Shown: positions 16,257 to 26,947, numbered from the stretch's first letter. The stretch is 64,000 nt of DNA from Novosphingobium sp. NDB2Meth1 (GCF_900117425.1 NZ_FPEH01000019.1:90379-154378), one strand, 5' to 3'. Numbers and translations: made by a program. The notes: generated by a model from the letters alone, not told the origin.

Positions 16257-16850
16257 ATGCTCACCGATGTCGCCCACGAGCGCACGCAGAAGCTGCTGCG
16301 CCAGCGCAATATCTTCGCGATGACCAGTGCAGCGCTCACAGTCCTCTTCGCAGGCGCTGCCAGCCTGGTTGCCACCCGCGAGCGCGAAGTCATGCTGGTC
16401 CCGACCACCCGTACGCCGCTCGTGATTTCGAGCGCGGGGGTTTCTGCCGAGTACCTCGAGTTCGTGACCCGCGATGTCGCTCTCGTCCTGCTCAACCGCA
16501 GCCCCGAGGGGCTCGACTACTGGATGGGGCAGATCCTCGCGCTCGCCGATCCGGCCCAGCGCGGCCGGCTCAAGGCCGAGCTCTTGCGCATCGTCGAGGA
16601 GCAGCGCGGGTCCGAAGTCACCCAGGCTTTCGTGATCAGCAAGCTCGAAGTCGATCCTCGCGCGCTGACCTCGGAGGTCAGCGGCACGCTCAAGACGTTC
16701 GTGGGCGAGCAGGTGATTTCGAGCGAGGAGCGCCGCTTCCGTTTCGACTGGACCTACCGCGGCCTGCGCCTCGCGCTGTCCGGTTTCGCGGTGGTTCCAC
16801 CGCCCCATCCGGCTGATGCCCCCAGCCCATCTTCAACGGAGTCCCACTGA
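16257..16850 (+). CDS. traE: Type IV secretion protein TraE
   Basis: A 197-residue protein with one N-terminal membrane anchor (NIFAMTSAALTVLFAGAASL, residues about 18-38) and a periplasmic domain, matching TraE/VirB5-8-like family size. The segment SSEERRFRFDWTYRGLRLALSGF is typical of TraE. TraE is needed for F pilus assembly. Its stop codon overlaps the traK start by one base, so the two are translationally coupled. Confidence 0.87.
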   Translation: MLTDVAHERTQKLLRQRNIFAMTSAALTVLFAGAASLVATREREVMLVPTTRTPLVISSAGVSAEYLEFVTRDVALVLLNRSPEGLDYWMGQILALADPAQRGRLKAELLRIVEEQRGSEVTQAFVISKLEVDPRALTSEVSGTLKTFVGEQVISSEERRFRFDWTYRGLRLALSGFAVVPPPHPADAPSPSSTESH

Positions 16851-17605
16851 TGCGCGGATCTCTCCCCGCGAGGCCAAGACGCCTCTCCCTGTTCACAGCG
16901 CTTGCCGCAACTAGCCTGTCCTCGCCGGCCACGGCCGACCAGTTCAAGCAGACCGCCGATGGCGGTACGATTGCCTGCGAGGTCTCGGCGCACGAGCTGA
17001 CCCGGTTCGCTCTGGTCGGCGACGCCTTTGCCAGCGTCTCGAAGATCGGGACCGGCACGCCCTACAACGACTTTGCCGTCTCGAACGAGCCGGTTCGCGG
17101 GGACATTTATGTGTCGGTGCCCGAGGTCTATGCGGGTTCGCGGATCAGCTTCTTCGCCACGACCAAGAAGGGCTACGTCTACAAGTTTGCCTGCCCGATC
17201 CGCCCGATCGAAGCGCAGCAGGTTTTCGTGACCAACCCGGCGATCGCCAGGGACGATGCGAGCAGCTGGGAGAAGGCGACACCGATCGAGACGAGCGCCG
17301 TGCGCCTCGTCCAGGCCATGGCCGCCGAGACGCAAGTGCCGGGTTTCGCGGTGCGGCAGTCGAGCAGCCTTCCCGCCCGCGCCGGCCAGATCGAGGTCCA
17401 ATTGATCGCCGAGTACCGCGGCGCGAGCCTTACCGGCAAAGTCGTGCGCCTCGCCAACCGGGGCAATACGCCCGCCACGCTCGCCACCCGCGATCTCGCG
17501 CCGCTCGGCACGATTGCGGTCGCCATCGCCAGCCCGGTGCTCGCGCCGGGCGCTTCCACCACCGCCTGGATCGTCGGGCCGAACGGAGACAACGGCCATG
17601 ACTGA
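16850..17605 (+). CDS. traK: Type IV secretion secretin-like protein TraK
   Basis: 251 residues with a signal peptide (LSLFTALAATSLSSPATA). The body shows typical TraK blocks: SAHELTRFALVGDAFASVSK near the start and a C-terminal region ending with LAPLGTIAVAIASPVLAPG and TAWIVG. TraK forms the outer-membrane-associated ring of the F-type channel with TraV and TraB, equivalent to VirB9. It overlaps both neighbours (1 bp with traE, 8 bp with traB), indicating a single coupled operon. Confidence 0.87.
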   Translation: MRGSLPARPRRLSLFTALAATSLSSPATADQFKQTADGGTIACEVSAHELTRFALVGDAFASVSKIGTGTPYNDFAVSNEPVRGDIYVSVPEVYAGSRISFFATTKKGYVYKFACPIRPIEAQQVFVTNPAIARDDASSWEKATPIETSAVRLVQAMAAETQVPGFAVRQSSSLPARAGQIEVQLIAEYRGASLTGKVVRLANRGNTPATLATRDLAPLGTIAVAIASPVLAPGASTTAWIVGPNGDNGHD

Positions 17606-18938
17606 GAACATGCGCGATGAGCAGCCGCCGGTCCGCCAGAAAGCGAAAGACGAGGCCGGCACCGCCGAACTTCTGTCAACGCTGAACGCCAGCACCCGGC
17701 GGCGCCAGAACCTGCTGCTTGGCGGTGTCGCCGCAGTGCTCCTCGCCGGTGCGGCGTGGTTTCTTCTCGGAACCGACGGCACCGGCAAGGCCGACACCGA
17801 CAAGACCAGCGTCGACACCTCCGGGCTCGTCAACCGCGACCTCTCCGAGCGCGAGTTCGTCACCATGTTCGGCAACCGGCTCGATGCCGTGGCCCGCGCG
17901 CAAAAGGAGCTGAAAGACGCCGCCGTCCCGCGCAGCGAAGTCGACGAGCAGATGGCGGCGCTCAAGGCCGAGAACGAGGCCATGCGCACCAATGGCCAGG
18001 CCGCGATCGATGCGGTGTCCGCAGAGAATGCGCAGCTGAAGAGCCAGTTGGCCAGTCCGCAGGTTCCTGCCGCTGTGCCGCCGGTCCCGGCCTACGGCCC
18101 CCGCGGTGGCAGTTACGATGCACGGGGGCTTCCCGCTCCAGGCAGCAATGCCGACGGTCTGGGCGGCGCGCCGGCCGAAAGCCCCGCCGCGCCCAGCGCC
18201 GAAGTCAAGCTGATGAGCTTCACCGGCGACAAGGGCAGTGCGGGCCTCAAGGTTGCGCGCGCCGAGACGCCGCCGCTCGTGGTCGAGGACTCGCCCGAAT
18301 ATCTGCCACCCAACTCCTATGCGCCGGCGCGCGTGATCGTCGGGGTCGATGCCTCGGCAGGCGTTGCGAGCCAGACCGATCCGCTCCCGGTTGTCCTGCG
18401 CATCACCGGCCCTGCCCGCTCGGTCCTGCAGAACGGCAAAGTCCTGACGACGCGGATCGAAGGCTGCGTGGTCAACGGCGCAGCGCGCGGCGATCTCTCC
18501 TCGGAGAAAGTCTACGTGAAGCTCGCCCGCATGACATGCGACCAGCCTGGTGGGCGCGTCGCGGTGAGCGAGGTCAAAGGCTTCATCAGCTTTGCTGGCA
18601 AGTCCGGCGTGCGCGGCCGCGTTGTCAGCCGCGAGGGCAACCTCGTCACGCAGGCGCTGCTTGCCGGAATCATCGGCGGGTTCGGGCGCGGGTTCTCGGC
18701 CAACGCCAACAGCGTGTTCGCGAACCAGCGCACCACCGCGAACGGCACCCCGGCCAAGCTCTCCGCTGGCGACATTTTCGGCGGCGGGCTCGGGCAAGGC
18801 GCAGGCGAGGCGGCCGACACGGTCAGCAAATACCTGATCGAACGCGCCGAACAGTACCAGCCCGTCGTCGAGATGCCGACCGGCATCGATGTCGAGATCG
18901 TGTTTCTCGACGGCGTCTTCGTGAGGAACAGCCAATGA
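17598..18938 (+). CDS. traB: Type IV secretion scaffold protein TraB (VirB10-like)
   Basis: I start at the ATG at 17598 inside the end of traK, giving 446 residues. The order is a cytoplasmic N-terminus, one membrane segment (LLLGGVAAVLLAGAAWFLLG, about residues 37-56), a coiled-coil region (KAENEAMRTNGQAAIDAVS), a proline-rich periplasmic linker, and the C-terminal TrbI/VirB10 domain with RIEGCVVNGAARGDLSSEKV and VSREGNLVTQALLAGIIGG. TraB spans inner to outer membrane and links TraK/TraV to the inner complex. Its stop overlaps the next start (ATGA). Confidence 0.92.
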   Translation: MTENMRDEQPPVRQKAKDEAGTAELLSTLNASTRRRQNLLLGGVAAVLLAGAAWFLLGTDGTGKADTDKTSVDTSGLVNRDLSEREFVTMFGNRLDAVARAQKELKDAAVPRSEVDEQMAALKAENEAMRTNGQAAIDAVSAENAQLKSQLASPQVPAAVPPVPAYGPRGGSYDARGLPAPGSNADGLGGAPAESPAAPSAEVKLMSFTGDKGSAGLKVARAETPPLVVEDSPEYLPPNSYAPARVIVGVDASAGVASQTDPLPVVLRITGPARSVLQNGKVLTTRIEGCVVNGAARGDLSSEKVYVKLARMTCDQPGGRVAVSEVKGFISFAGKSGVRGRVVSREGNLVTQALLAGIIGGFGRGFSANANSVFANQRTTANGTPAKLSAGDIFGGGLGQGAGEAADTVSKYLIERAEQYQPVVEMPTGIDVEIVFLDGVFVRNSQ

Positions 18939-19816
18939 CCCCGATCCCATCACCGCGCCCCCGTCCGTTTACCCGGGGGGCAGGCCTTGCCAGCCTCATC
19001 GCGCTCTCGGCTGCGACCGGATGGGCTGCGGCCTACATGGCCTCGCCGGCCCATGCCGCAGCCGACACCGCCAAAGTACGCGCCGCGCTCCAACTGCGCC
19101 TGCCCAAAACGCCGATCGATGCGATCGACTGCAAGGGCCTCGGCGGTCTGTGCGAGGTCGCCTCGAAGACAACGCTGTTCTATGTCGACGCGCAGGCCAA
19201 GTACCTTGTGATCGGCCGGGTCTACGACATGGAAGCGCGCCAGGATCTGACTGCGGCGCGGCTGCTCCAGCTCAATCCCGATCTGCTCGCCGCAGGCGCC
19301 GCACACCGCGACGATGCGGACGATCAAACACCTGGCCGATCGCGAGCGACACCCGCGCCGCAGAAGGTCACGCTTGCGGGCCTTCCCGAGAACGGCGCGA
19401 TCCGCTGGGGTCCGGTAGATGGTCCCAAAGTCGTGGTCTTCTCCGACTTCCACTGCGGCTACTGCAGGAAGCTCTCGGGCGAGCTCAAAGCCATCGGCGC
19501 GCGCGTCGAGGAGCGGCCGATTTCGATCTTCGGCCCCGAATCCCGCAAGGACGCAGAGCGCGTGCTCTGCTCGCCCTTCCCCGAGACCTCGCTCCATGCC
19601 GCTTACTCTGGGACAGCGCTCGCCAATCCCAGGCCCTGCGACACGCGCGGGCTGGACGCCAACGAGGCTTTTGCCAAGGCGCATGGCTTCTCCGGAACGC
19701 CTGTGATCGTGCGGCCCTCCGATGGCGCGGTGCTCGAAGGCTACCGCCCGGCCGCCGCGCTGCGCGCCTTCCTGACAGCGTCCACTTCGCAACCTCCTGC
19801 ATCGAACAAAAGGTGA
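18935..19816 (+). CDS. DsbC-like thiol-disulfide isomerase
   Basis: Read from the ATG at 18935 overlapping the traB stop; 293 residues. A signal/anchor segment (LASLIALSAATGWAAAYMASPAHA) precedes a DsbC N-terminal dimerisation-like region (TPIDAIDCKGLGGLCEVAS...LFYVDAQAKYLVIGRVYDM) and a thioredoxin domain with VVVFSDFHCGYCRKL (CGYC active site) and the cis-proline loop GFSGTPVIV. This is the periplasmic isomerase often found in F-type operons, where it helps fold the cysteine-rich TraU, TraN and TraH. The frame is also open further upstream, but that part is a shadow of traB. Confidence 0.88.
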   Translation: MTPIPSPRPRPFTRGAGLASLIALSAATGWAAAYMASPAHAAADTAKVRAALQLRLPKTPIDAIDCKGLGGLCEVASKTTLFYVDAQAKYLVIGRVYDMEARQDLTAARLLQLNPDLLAAGAAHRDDADDQTPGRSRATPAPQKVTLAGLPENGAIRWGPVDGPKVVVFSDFHCGYCRKLSGELKAIGARVEERPISIFGPESRKDAERVLCSPFPETSLHAAYSGTALANPRPCDTRGLDANEAFAKAHGFSGTPVIVRPSDGAVLEGYRPAAALRAFLTASTSQPPASNKR

Positions 19817-19821
19817 ATCTG

Positions 19822-20568
19822 ATGTCGCACCACCGGCGCCTCGCCGCCGCCCTCACCCCGCTTTGCCTGTCGCTCGCCGGCTGCGTCGGCCTCGGCACCA
19901 ACGTCAAAGGCCAGTTCTCCTGCCGCGCACCGAGCGGGACCTGCGCGCCCTCGCGCACGATCGACGAGCGCGCGACGAAGGAGATTGCCTCGCCCGATCC
20001 GGACAGCGGCTTCAGCGCGGCGCGCCAGCGCGCTGGGATCGCGACGCCAGTGGGCAGCGACGATCGCGCCCGCACGGCGGAACGCCGCCTGCGCGTCGTC
20101 TTCCCCGCGCATGTCGACGAGAGCGGGATACTGCACGACGAGGCAGTCGCCTGGACCGTGATCGAGGCACCGCACTGGGCCGCTGAGCTTGGGGCCAACA
20201 GCCAGCCCTCGACCGCACCGCTCGCTCGCCAGATCGGCCGGCAACTCAAGGCAGCGCAGGCTGCCGCCAAGTCTGCCCCCGATGCTGAGGCCGCTCCCGT
20301 CACTGCGGATATCGGCATCGCAACGAACCCCAACGACACACCACCCTTCGAGCTTGCCTCGCCTTCGGCCCTCCCCTCCACGGTAGGCGAGGCAATACCC
20401 GGCGTCCCCCCGCCGGTGGCCGAGGGGTCCGACATGCCCGCCACCCCGCATGATCGGACCTCTCGGCCTTCCTTCGATCGGCCGCACTACCCCTCGGCCG
20501 CCGCGATCGACGCCGCGCACCGCGCTGCCGCAGCCAAGACCGCCTCGCCCAAGGAGCTGCACCCGTGA
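19822..20568 (+). CDS. traV: Type IV secretion lipoprotein TraV
   Basis: 248 residues from the ATG at 19822. The signal peptide ends in the lipobox LSLAGC, so the protein is probably attached to the outer membrane. FSCRAPSGTCAPS supplies the two further cysteines seen in TraV proteins. The rest is low-complexity and Ala/Pro-rich and poorly conserved. TraV anchors the TraK secretin ring. Its stop overlaps the GTG start of traC. Confidence 0.82.
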   Translation: MSHHRRLAAALTPLCLSLAGCVGLGTNVKGQFSCRAPSGTCAPSRTIDERATKEIASPDPDSGFSAARQRAGIATPVGSDDRARTAERRLRVVFPAHVDESGILHDEAVAWTVIEAPHWAAELGANSQPSTAPLARQIGRQLKAAQAAAKSAPDAEAAPVTADIGIATNPNDTPPFELASPSALPSTVGEAIPGVPPPVAEGSDMPATPHDRTSRPSFDRPHYPSAAAIDAAHRAAAAKTASPKELHP

Positions 20569-23111
20569 GCCTCTCTTTTCGCACACTTCGTGACGCCATG
20601 CTCGGCGGTCTCACCGGAGATGCCGAGCAGACCGAAGCCGCCCGCCCCCGCCTTATGCTCGACATGCTCTCGGACTGGCTGCCCTACCGCGTCTGGGATC
20701 CGCGTCACCGGCTCTATCTCAATGCCCGCTCAAAGGGCTTCGTGCTGGGCGTCACGCCGCTGATCGGGGCCGACGAGCGCACCGCCGAGATCCTCGGGGC
20801 GTTCTTTTCCGAAGGGCTGCCGGGCGGTGCCTGCCTGCAGATCCTCCACCTCGCCTCGCCGCGCATCAGCCGGATCGTCGGCCCATGGTTTGCGCCGCGC
20901 TACCTCCAGGGCGGGATCTACGAAGCCATCGCCCGGCACCGCGCCCGCCAGCTCTACAAGATGGTCTGGCGCTCAGGCTCGGACGAAGCGCCCTTCCACG
21001 CCCGGCACCATCAGGTCTTCGTTTCGGTCGGTGTGCCCGAGCACAAGTCTGTCTCTGCGCAGGAACTGGTCCAGGTCCGCGAAGGGCTCGTCGCCATGCT
21101 GAAGTCGCTCGGCCTCGGTGTGATCGAAGTGGAGCCCGAGGGTCTGATCGCGCTCATCGACGACCTCACCTCGCCGACCACCGCGCCGCAGGAAGACGCC
21201 GTTCCCTACAATCCCGAGGACCCGATTGCAGCGCAGGCCATCCGCCGCGATATCGAGCTGGTGGTGCGCGAGGACCGGCTGCTGCTCGCCACCGAGCGCT
21301 TTCGCCCGACCGGCGAGATGGCGGACGGCTCGCCTGTGATCGGCGAAGTCTATCCCGACCGCTTCGACCTCCGCCACTTTGCCGTGCGCGCCTATCCGCC
21401 GCGCTGGGCACCGCACGAATGCGCGCGGCTGATCGGCGATCTCTTCACCGACAAGCTGCGCTTTCCCTGTCCGGCCGCCACCATGCTCTGTCTGGTCTAC
21501 CCCGATCAGGAAGCGGCAGCGGCGCGCGCTGGCTACAAGTTCATGCGCACGACCAGCCTGGCCGATACCCGCAGCGCGCGGTTCCTGCCGCGCATCGGTG
21601 AGCAATCGGCAGAATGGGCGCGTGTCCAGGCCGAGCTGCAGGAAGGCCGCCGTCTCGTACGCGTCTTCTACGGGGTCACGACCTATTCGCCGCTTGGGCT
21701 TGGCGACACCCACGAACGCGCGGTCAAGTCGATCTACAAGGCCGCTGGCTGGGATCTTGCCGACGAGCGCTATCTCCAGATCCAGGGCCTGCTCGCCGCC
21801 ATGCCGCTCACCCTCGCCGATGGGCTTGCCACCGACATGGAGCGGCTGCGCCGTTTCCGGACGCTGCTCTCGACCACCGCCGCCAATATTGCACCGGTCC
21901 AGGGCGAGTATCTCGGCGGGCTGGTCCCGCACCTCCTATTTGTCGGGCGGCGCGGCCAGCCCTTCTACTGGTCCCCCTTCGAAAACGGCGCGGGCAACCA
22001 CAATGTCGCGATCTGCGGCAAGTCGGGCTCGGGCAAGTCGGTGCTGCTCCAGGAGATGTGCGCGGCGTTACGCGGTGCGGGCGCGCAAGTTGTCGTGATC
22101 GACGATGGCCGCAGCTTCGAACATTCCGCGCGGCTCCAGGGCGGGCGCTTCGTCGAGTTCACGCTCGCCTCGGGCTTCTGCCTCAATCCCTTCTCGATGA
22201 TCGATGCCGCCCGCGCCGCCGAAGACGAGGACTACCGCCTCGACTGCTTCGGCATGGTCAAGGCGATCATCGGGCAGATGGCGCGGCATAGCGCGGCGCT
22301 CAGCGATACCGAGCGCGGGCTCATCGACCGCGCGGTCAACGAGGTCTGGACCGCGCAGGGCTCCGCCGCCACCGTGACACAGGTCGGCGCCGCGCTTGAA
22401 GGGCTCGACCACCCGCTGGCCCGCGATCTTGCGACGGCGCTCGCGCCCTACATGGCGGGCGGGACCTACGGCGCTTTCTTCGAGGGTGCGGCGACGCTCG
22501 ATCTCTCGAGCGACTTCACGGTGTTCGAGATGTCGGACCTGGCCGCACGCGAAGACCTCAGAAGCGTGGTCCTGAGCGCCATCATGTTCATGACCAGCCA
22601 GGCGATGACGCGCAGCCCGCGCTCGGTGCGCAAGCTGCTTCTGATCGACGAGGCCTGGGCGCTGCTCAAGGGCGGGTCGATGGGTGCGTTCGTCGAGACC
22701 TATGCCCGAACCTGCCGCAAGTATGGCGGCGCGCTTGCGACCGCGACCCAGTCGCTCAACGACTACTACAAGTCGGACGGGGCGACCGCCGCGCTCGAGA
22801 ACAGCGACTGGATGCTGATCCTTCAGCAAAAGCCCGAGACGATCGCGGATTTCCGCAATTCGAAGCGGCTCGACATGGACGACCGCACCGAGACACTGAT
22901 CCGCAGCCTCAAGCGTGAGGGCTCGGCTTACTCCGAGGTCTTCATCAAGGGCCCCGAAGTCGAGGCGATCGGCCGGCTCGTGCTCGATCCCTACTCCGCG
23001 ACACTGTTCTCGAGTTCGCCCCAGACCGTGGCCGATATCGATGCCGAGATCGCGCGCGGCCACCAGCTTGCCGACGCCATCGCGCGTATTGCCTTTCCGG
23101 ACCAGCCCTAG
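20565..23111 (+). CDS. traC: Type IV secretion ATPase TraC (VirB4-like)
   Basis: 848 residues from a GTG that overlaps the traV stop. The N-terminal half is the TraC-specific domain (MLDMLSDWLPYRVWDP, GFVLGVTPLIGADERT). The C-terminal half is the ATPase: Walker A CGKSGSGKSVLLQ (about residue 485), VVVIDDGRSFEH, Walker B LLLIDEAWALLKGG, and TATQSLNDYY. TraC powers pilus assembly and is the most conserved protein of F-type systems. All motifs are intact. Confidence 0.95.
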   Translation: MSLSFRTLRDAMLGGLTGDAEQTEAARPRLMLDMLSDWLPYRVWDPRHRLYLNARSKGFVLGVTPLIGADERTAEILGAFFSEGLPGGACLQILHLASPRISRIVGPWFAPRYLQGGIYEAIARHRARQLYKMVWRSGSDEAPFHARHHQVFVSVGVPEHKSVSAQELVQVREGLVAMLKSLGLGVIEVEPEGLIALIDDLTSPTTAPQEDAVPYNPEDPIAAQAIRRDIELVVREDRLLLATERFRPTGEMADGSPVIGEVYPDRFDLRHFAVRAYPPRWAPHECARLIGDLFTDKLRFPCPAATMLCLVYPDQEAAAARAGYKFMRTTSLADTRSARFLPRIGEQSAEWARVQAELQEGRRLVRVFYGVTTYSPLGLGDTHERAVKSIYKAAGWDLADERYLQIQGLLAAMPLTLADGLATDMERLRRFRTLLSTTAANIAPVQGEYLGGLVPHLLFVGRRGQPFYWSPFENGAGNHNVAICGKSGSGKSVLLQEMCAALRGAGAQVVVIDDGRSFEHSARLQGGRFVEFTLASGFCLNPFSMIDAARAAEDEDYRLDCFGMVKAIIGQMARHSAALSDTERGLIDRAVNEVWTAQGSAATVTQVGAALEGLDHPLARDLATALAPYMAGGTYGAFFEGAATLDLSSDFTVFEMSDLAAREDLRSVVLSAIMFMTSQAMTRSPRSVRKLLLIDEAWALLKGGSMGAFVETYARTCRKYGGALATATQSLNDYYKSDGATAALENSDWMLILQQKPETIADFRNSKRLDMDDRTETLIRSLKREGSAYSEVFIKGPEVEAIGRLVLDPYSATLFSSSPQTVADIDAEIARGHQLADAIARIAFPDQP

Positions 23112-23152
23112 GCCGGCCGCATCCCATCACTTCCCAACGCAAGGACACACCC

Positions 23153-23578
23153 ATGCCTCTCTACCTCGTCACGCCCTTCGACCATCTCGCACCCCCGGTA
23201 GCCGCTGACATGGCGCCGCCTGGCCTTCCGGTTCCCGCAACTTCGGCGGGCGATAACCCGCCGCACGCGCGGCGGTACTTGGCCGACCTCTGGTACATCC
23301 TCGTCAAGGCCGGTGCCTTTCTCGGCGCGATCTATCTGATGGTGCTCGGGCTGCCTTTGCTCGCCTTCCTGATGCTGGCGGGCGGCGATCCCGAGCGGCT
23401 GTTCCTCCACCTCGACAACCTCGCCGCGCACTATCTCGCCGCTGACCACAACGCGCGCGCCGCGTTCGACCAGGGCACTGCGCTCGGGCTCTTCGGCCTC
23501 GCCACCCTGATTGCGATCTGGCGGCTGCCCTCCTTCCTCGATGCCGTGCAGGCAGGCCTTTCGGAGCGTGAAAAGTGA
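23153..23578 (+). CDS. Membrane protein of the transfer operon, function unknown
   Basis: 141 residues; I do not recognise a family. The N-terminal third is proline-rich and hydrophilic. Two membrane segments are visible: YILVKAGAFLGAIYLMVLGLPLLAFLML and, near the C-terminus, GLFGLATLIAIWRL. It starts 41 bp after traC (the only clear gap in this part) and overlaps trbI by 4 bp. The position between traC and trbI suggests an inner-membrane accessory role in pilus assembly or retraction. Confidence 0.7.
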   Translation: MPLYLVTPFDHLAPPVAADMAPPGLPVPATSAGDNPPHARRYLADLWYILVKAGAFLGAIYLMVLGLPLLAFLMLAGGDPERLFLHLDNLAAHYLAADHNARAAFDQGTALGLFGLATLIAIWRLPSFLDAVQAGLSEREK

Positions 23579-23982
23579 AGAACATTCTGGCAACATTATC
23601 GGCGCCATCCCTGTCCTGGCGCAGGACGCTCGGCACGGCAGCACTCGGGGTGAGCCTCACGTTCTCCACGCTCTGGGGTGTTTGGGCGACCCGCAGCCTG
23701 CTGGCGCTTGAGAAGCGCCAGGTCGTGACGGTCCAGCTCTCGCGGATCATGGGCGACTTTGTCGAAGCCGAGGCCCGCTCGGGCCGGCCGCCCGAACAGA
23801 CCCGCGGCGAGGTCGAGGCCTATCTGAAGGCTGTGCAAGCCTCGGTCGAGCGGCTCGGCCGCGACGGCCGCACGGTGCTCGTCGCCGAAGCCGTCGTCGC
23901 TGGCGGTGTGCCCGACATGACCGACACGGTCCGCGCCGATGTCGCGCGGCGTATGGGGGACCTGGCCCGTGCTGCGCGCTGA
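23575..23982 (+). CDS. trbI: F-type conjugation protein TrbI
   Basis: 135 residues with one N-terminal membrane anchor (TLGTAALGVSLTFSTLWGVWA) followed by a soluble periplasmic region containing VVTVQLSRIMGDFVEAEA and ERLGRDGRTVLVAEAVVAG, the pattern of F-type TrbI. F TrbI is linked to pilus retraction and is distinct from the P-type TrbI/VirB10. Start and stop codons overlap both neighbours. The position before traW is the one it holds on F. Confidence 0.78.
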   Translation: MKNILATLSAPSLSWRRTLGTAALGVSLTFSTLWGVWATRSLLALEKRQVVTVQLSRIMGDFVEAEARSGRPPEQTRGEVEAYLKAVQASVERLGRDGRTVLVAEAVVAGGVPDMTDTVRADVARRMGDLARAAR

Positions 23983-24496
23983 CTTGCTCCACCTCAAGAA
24001 CGGGCACTGGCGCAACCTGCTGCTGACCGGCGGTGCCACCCTCGCACTCCTCGGTGCTGCCGGGCTGAGCGACTTTGCGCGCGCCCACGCCTTGCTCGTC
24101 AACGCCAGTCCCTCGCTTCCGTGCTGGGCAATCTGGCTGACGCGCGGGGCCGAGCCCGGCAAAGGCGACCTCGTGCTCTTCGTGCCCCCGCGCTCGGACC
24201 TGCTCCAGCGGCATTTCGGCAAGGAACCGGGCCTGTTCGGCAAGCGGGTTCTGGGCATGCCCGGTGAGCACGTGACGCGCGAGGGGCGCCAGTTCTTCGT
24301 GAATGGCGTGCCCGTCGCGCTCGCAAAGGCGACAACCCGAACCGGCGAGCCGCTCGCGCTTGGCCCCACCGGCACAATACCCAAGGGCTGCTACTTCGTC
24401 GGCACCGCGCACAAGGACGGTTTCGACAGCCGCTATGCCGCGATCGGGTGGATCTGCCGTCCGCGTATCCTCGGGACCGGGAGGGCAATCCTGTGA
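23969..24496 (+). CDS. S26 family (signal peptidase/TraF-type) serine peptidase
   Basis: I use the GTG at 23969, preceded by GGGGGA, giving 175 residues. One membrane segment (LLLTGGATLALLGAAGL) precedes the S26 catalytic motifs NASPSLPC (Ser49) and GKRVLGMPGE (Lys92), the Ser/Lys dyad of type I signal peptidases. RP4 TraF of this family cuts and circularises the TrbC pilin. Finding one inside an F-type operon suggests it matures TraA here. It overlaps trbI and traW. Confidence 0.85.
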   Translation: MLRADLLHLKNGHWRNLLLTGGATLALLGAAGLSDFARAHALLVNASPSLPCWAIWLTRGAEPGKGDLVLFVPPRSDLLQRHFGKEPGLFGKRVLGMPGEHVTREGRQFFVNGVPVALAKATTRTGEPLALGPTGTIPKGCYFVGTAHKDGFDSRYAAIGWICRPRILGTGRAIL

Positions 24497-25145
24497 CGGT
24501 GCGCCCCGTTTCCTCGCTCGTCCGGGCTCTGGCAATCACCCTGTGCGCAAGTGCAAGTCCAGCCAATGCTCGCGACTATGGCCAGCATGGCGCCGTCTGG
24601 GGCATTGCCGAGCCTGATCTCCTCGAACAGATCCACACCCGCCTGTTGCGCCTCGAAGCGAGCGGCGAGACCGCGCGCCTCAATGCCGCGCTCCAGCACC
24701 GCACCGAAGCCAAAGTCCAGCGGCCCGATCCGGTGCCAGGTCTCGCCGCCGCCTCGGTCTCGCGGACCTGGACGTTCGATCCGACGATCACCGTCAGCGC
24801 CGATATCCGGGACGCGCGCGGCGCGGTCATCATTGTCCGCGGCACCCGGGTCAATCCACTCGACACCGTTCCGCTGCGCAGCCCTCTCGTATTCCTCGAT
24901 GGCGACGATCCGGCTGCGCTCGACTGGGCTGCCACTACTTTCGGCAAGCGCCGGCCCAAGGTGATCCTCGTCTCCGGTGCGCCGCTGGCGCTCATGAAAG
25001 CGCGGCAGATGCGCTTCTACTTCGACCAGGGGGGCACGCTGGTCCGGCATTTCGGCATCCGCGCGGTGCCTGCTGTCGTCGAGCAGAAGGGCCGCGTCCT
25101 TCAGATCACCGAACAGGCGCTCAAGCCAGCGCCAGCGAGGGCGTC

Positions 25146-25149
<4 letters not shown>
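24493..25149 (+). CDS. traW: F-type conjugation protein TraW
   Basis: 218 residues from a GTG overlapping the stop of the S26 peptidase (GTGA). A signal peptide ends near ASPANA. The TraW domain is visible as RDYGQHGAVWGIAEPDLLEQI near the start and FDPTITVSADIRDARG, GTRVNPLDTV, FYFDQGGTLVRHFGIRAVPAVVEQ further on. TraW is a periplasmic protein needed for pilus assembly and works with TrbC and TraU. The GTG start without its own ribosome site implies coupling. Confidence 0.9.
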
Positions 25150-26173
<1,024 letters not shown>

Positions 26174-26177
<4 letters not shown>

Positions 26178-26947
26178 GCCGCCGGCCCTCCCTCTCCCTT
26201 CGCACCTGCGCGCTCACGGGTCTTGTCATGACATCCGCGCTCGGCGGCGCGCTCGCGCAGAGCGTACCGGCGGATATCGATGTCGAGGCTATTCGCGCGC
26301 GTGCAGGCGAACAGGCTAGCGAAGCCGAGGCTCTCGCTACGACCGCGCGGGCCCGCGCCAAAGCGGTCAGCGCTTCGGCCACCGGCACTGCGGAGCAAGG
26401 CCACGCCAATGGCGCGCGTTTGGCGGCAAGTCCGCGACTTCAGACCAGCAAGACCGGCGATGTGTTCGATTTCGACGGCATGGTTGCGGATGCCGGAACC
26501 ATAGCGAAAGCAGACCTTGGCGAGGCGCCGCGGTTCATCGCCTTTGCCAGCACTGCAATGCCGCCGGCCGCGCTCAAGGCGATGATGGACGACGTACCGC
26601 GCGCGGGCGGCGTGGTGGTGTTTCGCGGGCTGACGCGCGGCAGCGCCCAGGCCATGACTGCCGCGCTGTCGCGCGTGCTTGCACCGGGCGAGCGCCGTGA
26701 CGGGGTCGGGATCGATCCGCGCCTGTTCCGCGCCTTCGGGATCGAGACGGTGCCGACCTATGTGGTCGCCAGCAGCGACTTCGATCTCTGCGACGGCTTC
26801 GATTGCAGGACCAATGTCCCGCCGTTCGACCAGATCAGCGGCAATGTCACCGCGGCCTATGCGCTCGACACCATCGCCAGCGGTGGCGGTCCCGGCGCCA
26901 AGCTCGCGGCTCAGTACCGCGCAAGGCTCGAGGAGCACACGCCATGA
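26174..26947 (+). CDS. trbC: F-type pilus assembly protein TrbC
   Basis: 257 residues from the ATG overlapping the traU stop. A signal peptide ends at GGALAQS. A helical Ala-rich linker follows, then the TrbC domain: APRFIAFASTAMPPAALKAM, AGGVVVFRGLTRGS, and FGIETVPTYVV near the end, a thioredoxin-like fold without a CxxC pair. TrbC interacts with TraW and TraU in the periplasm. In some F-type operons it is fused to TraW; here the two are separate. Confidence 0.87.

Noticed and set aside
17756..18934. Upstream extension of the DsbC-like frame across traB
   Set aside because: Arginine-rich, low-complexity translation overlapping traB; the real start is the ATG at 18935 that overlaps the traB stop, followed by a proper signal peptide.
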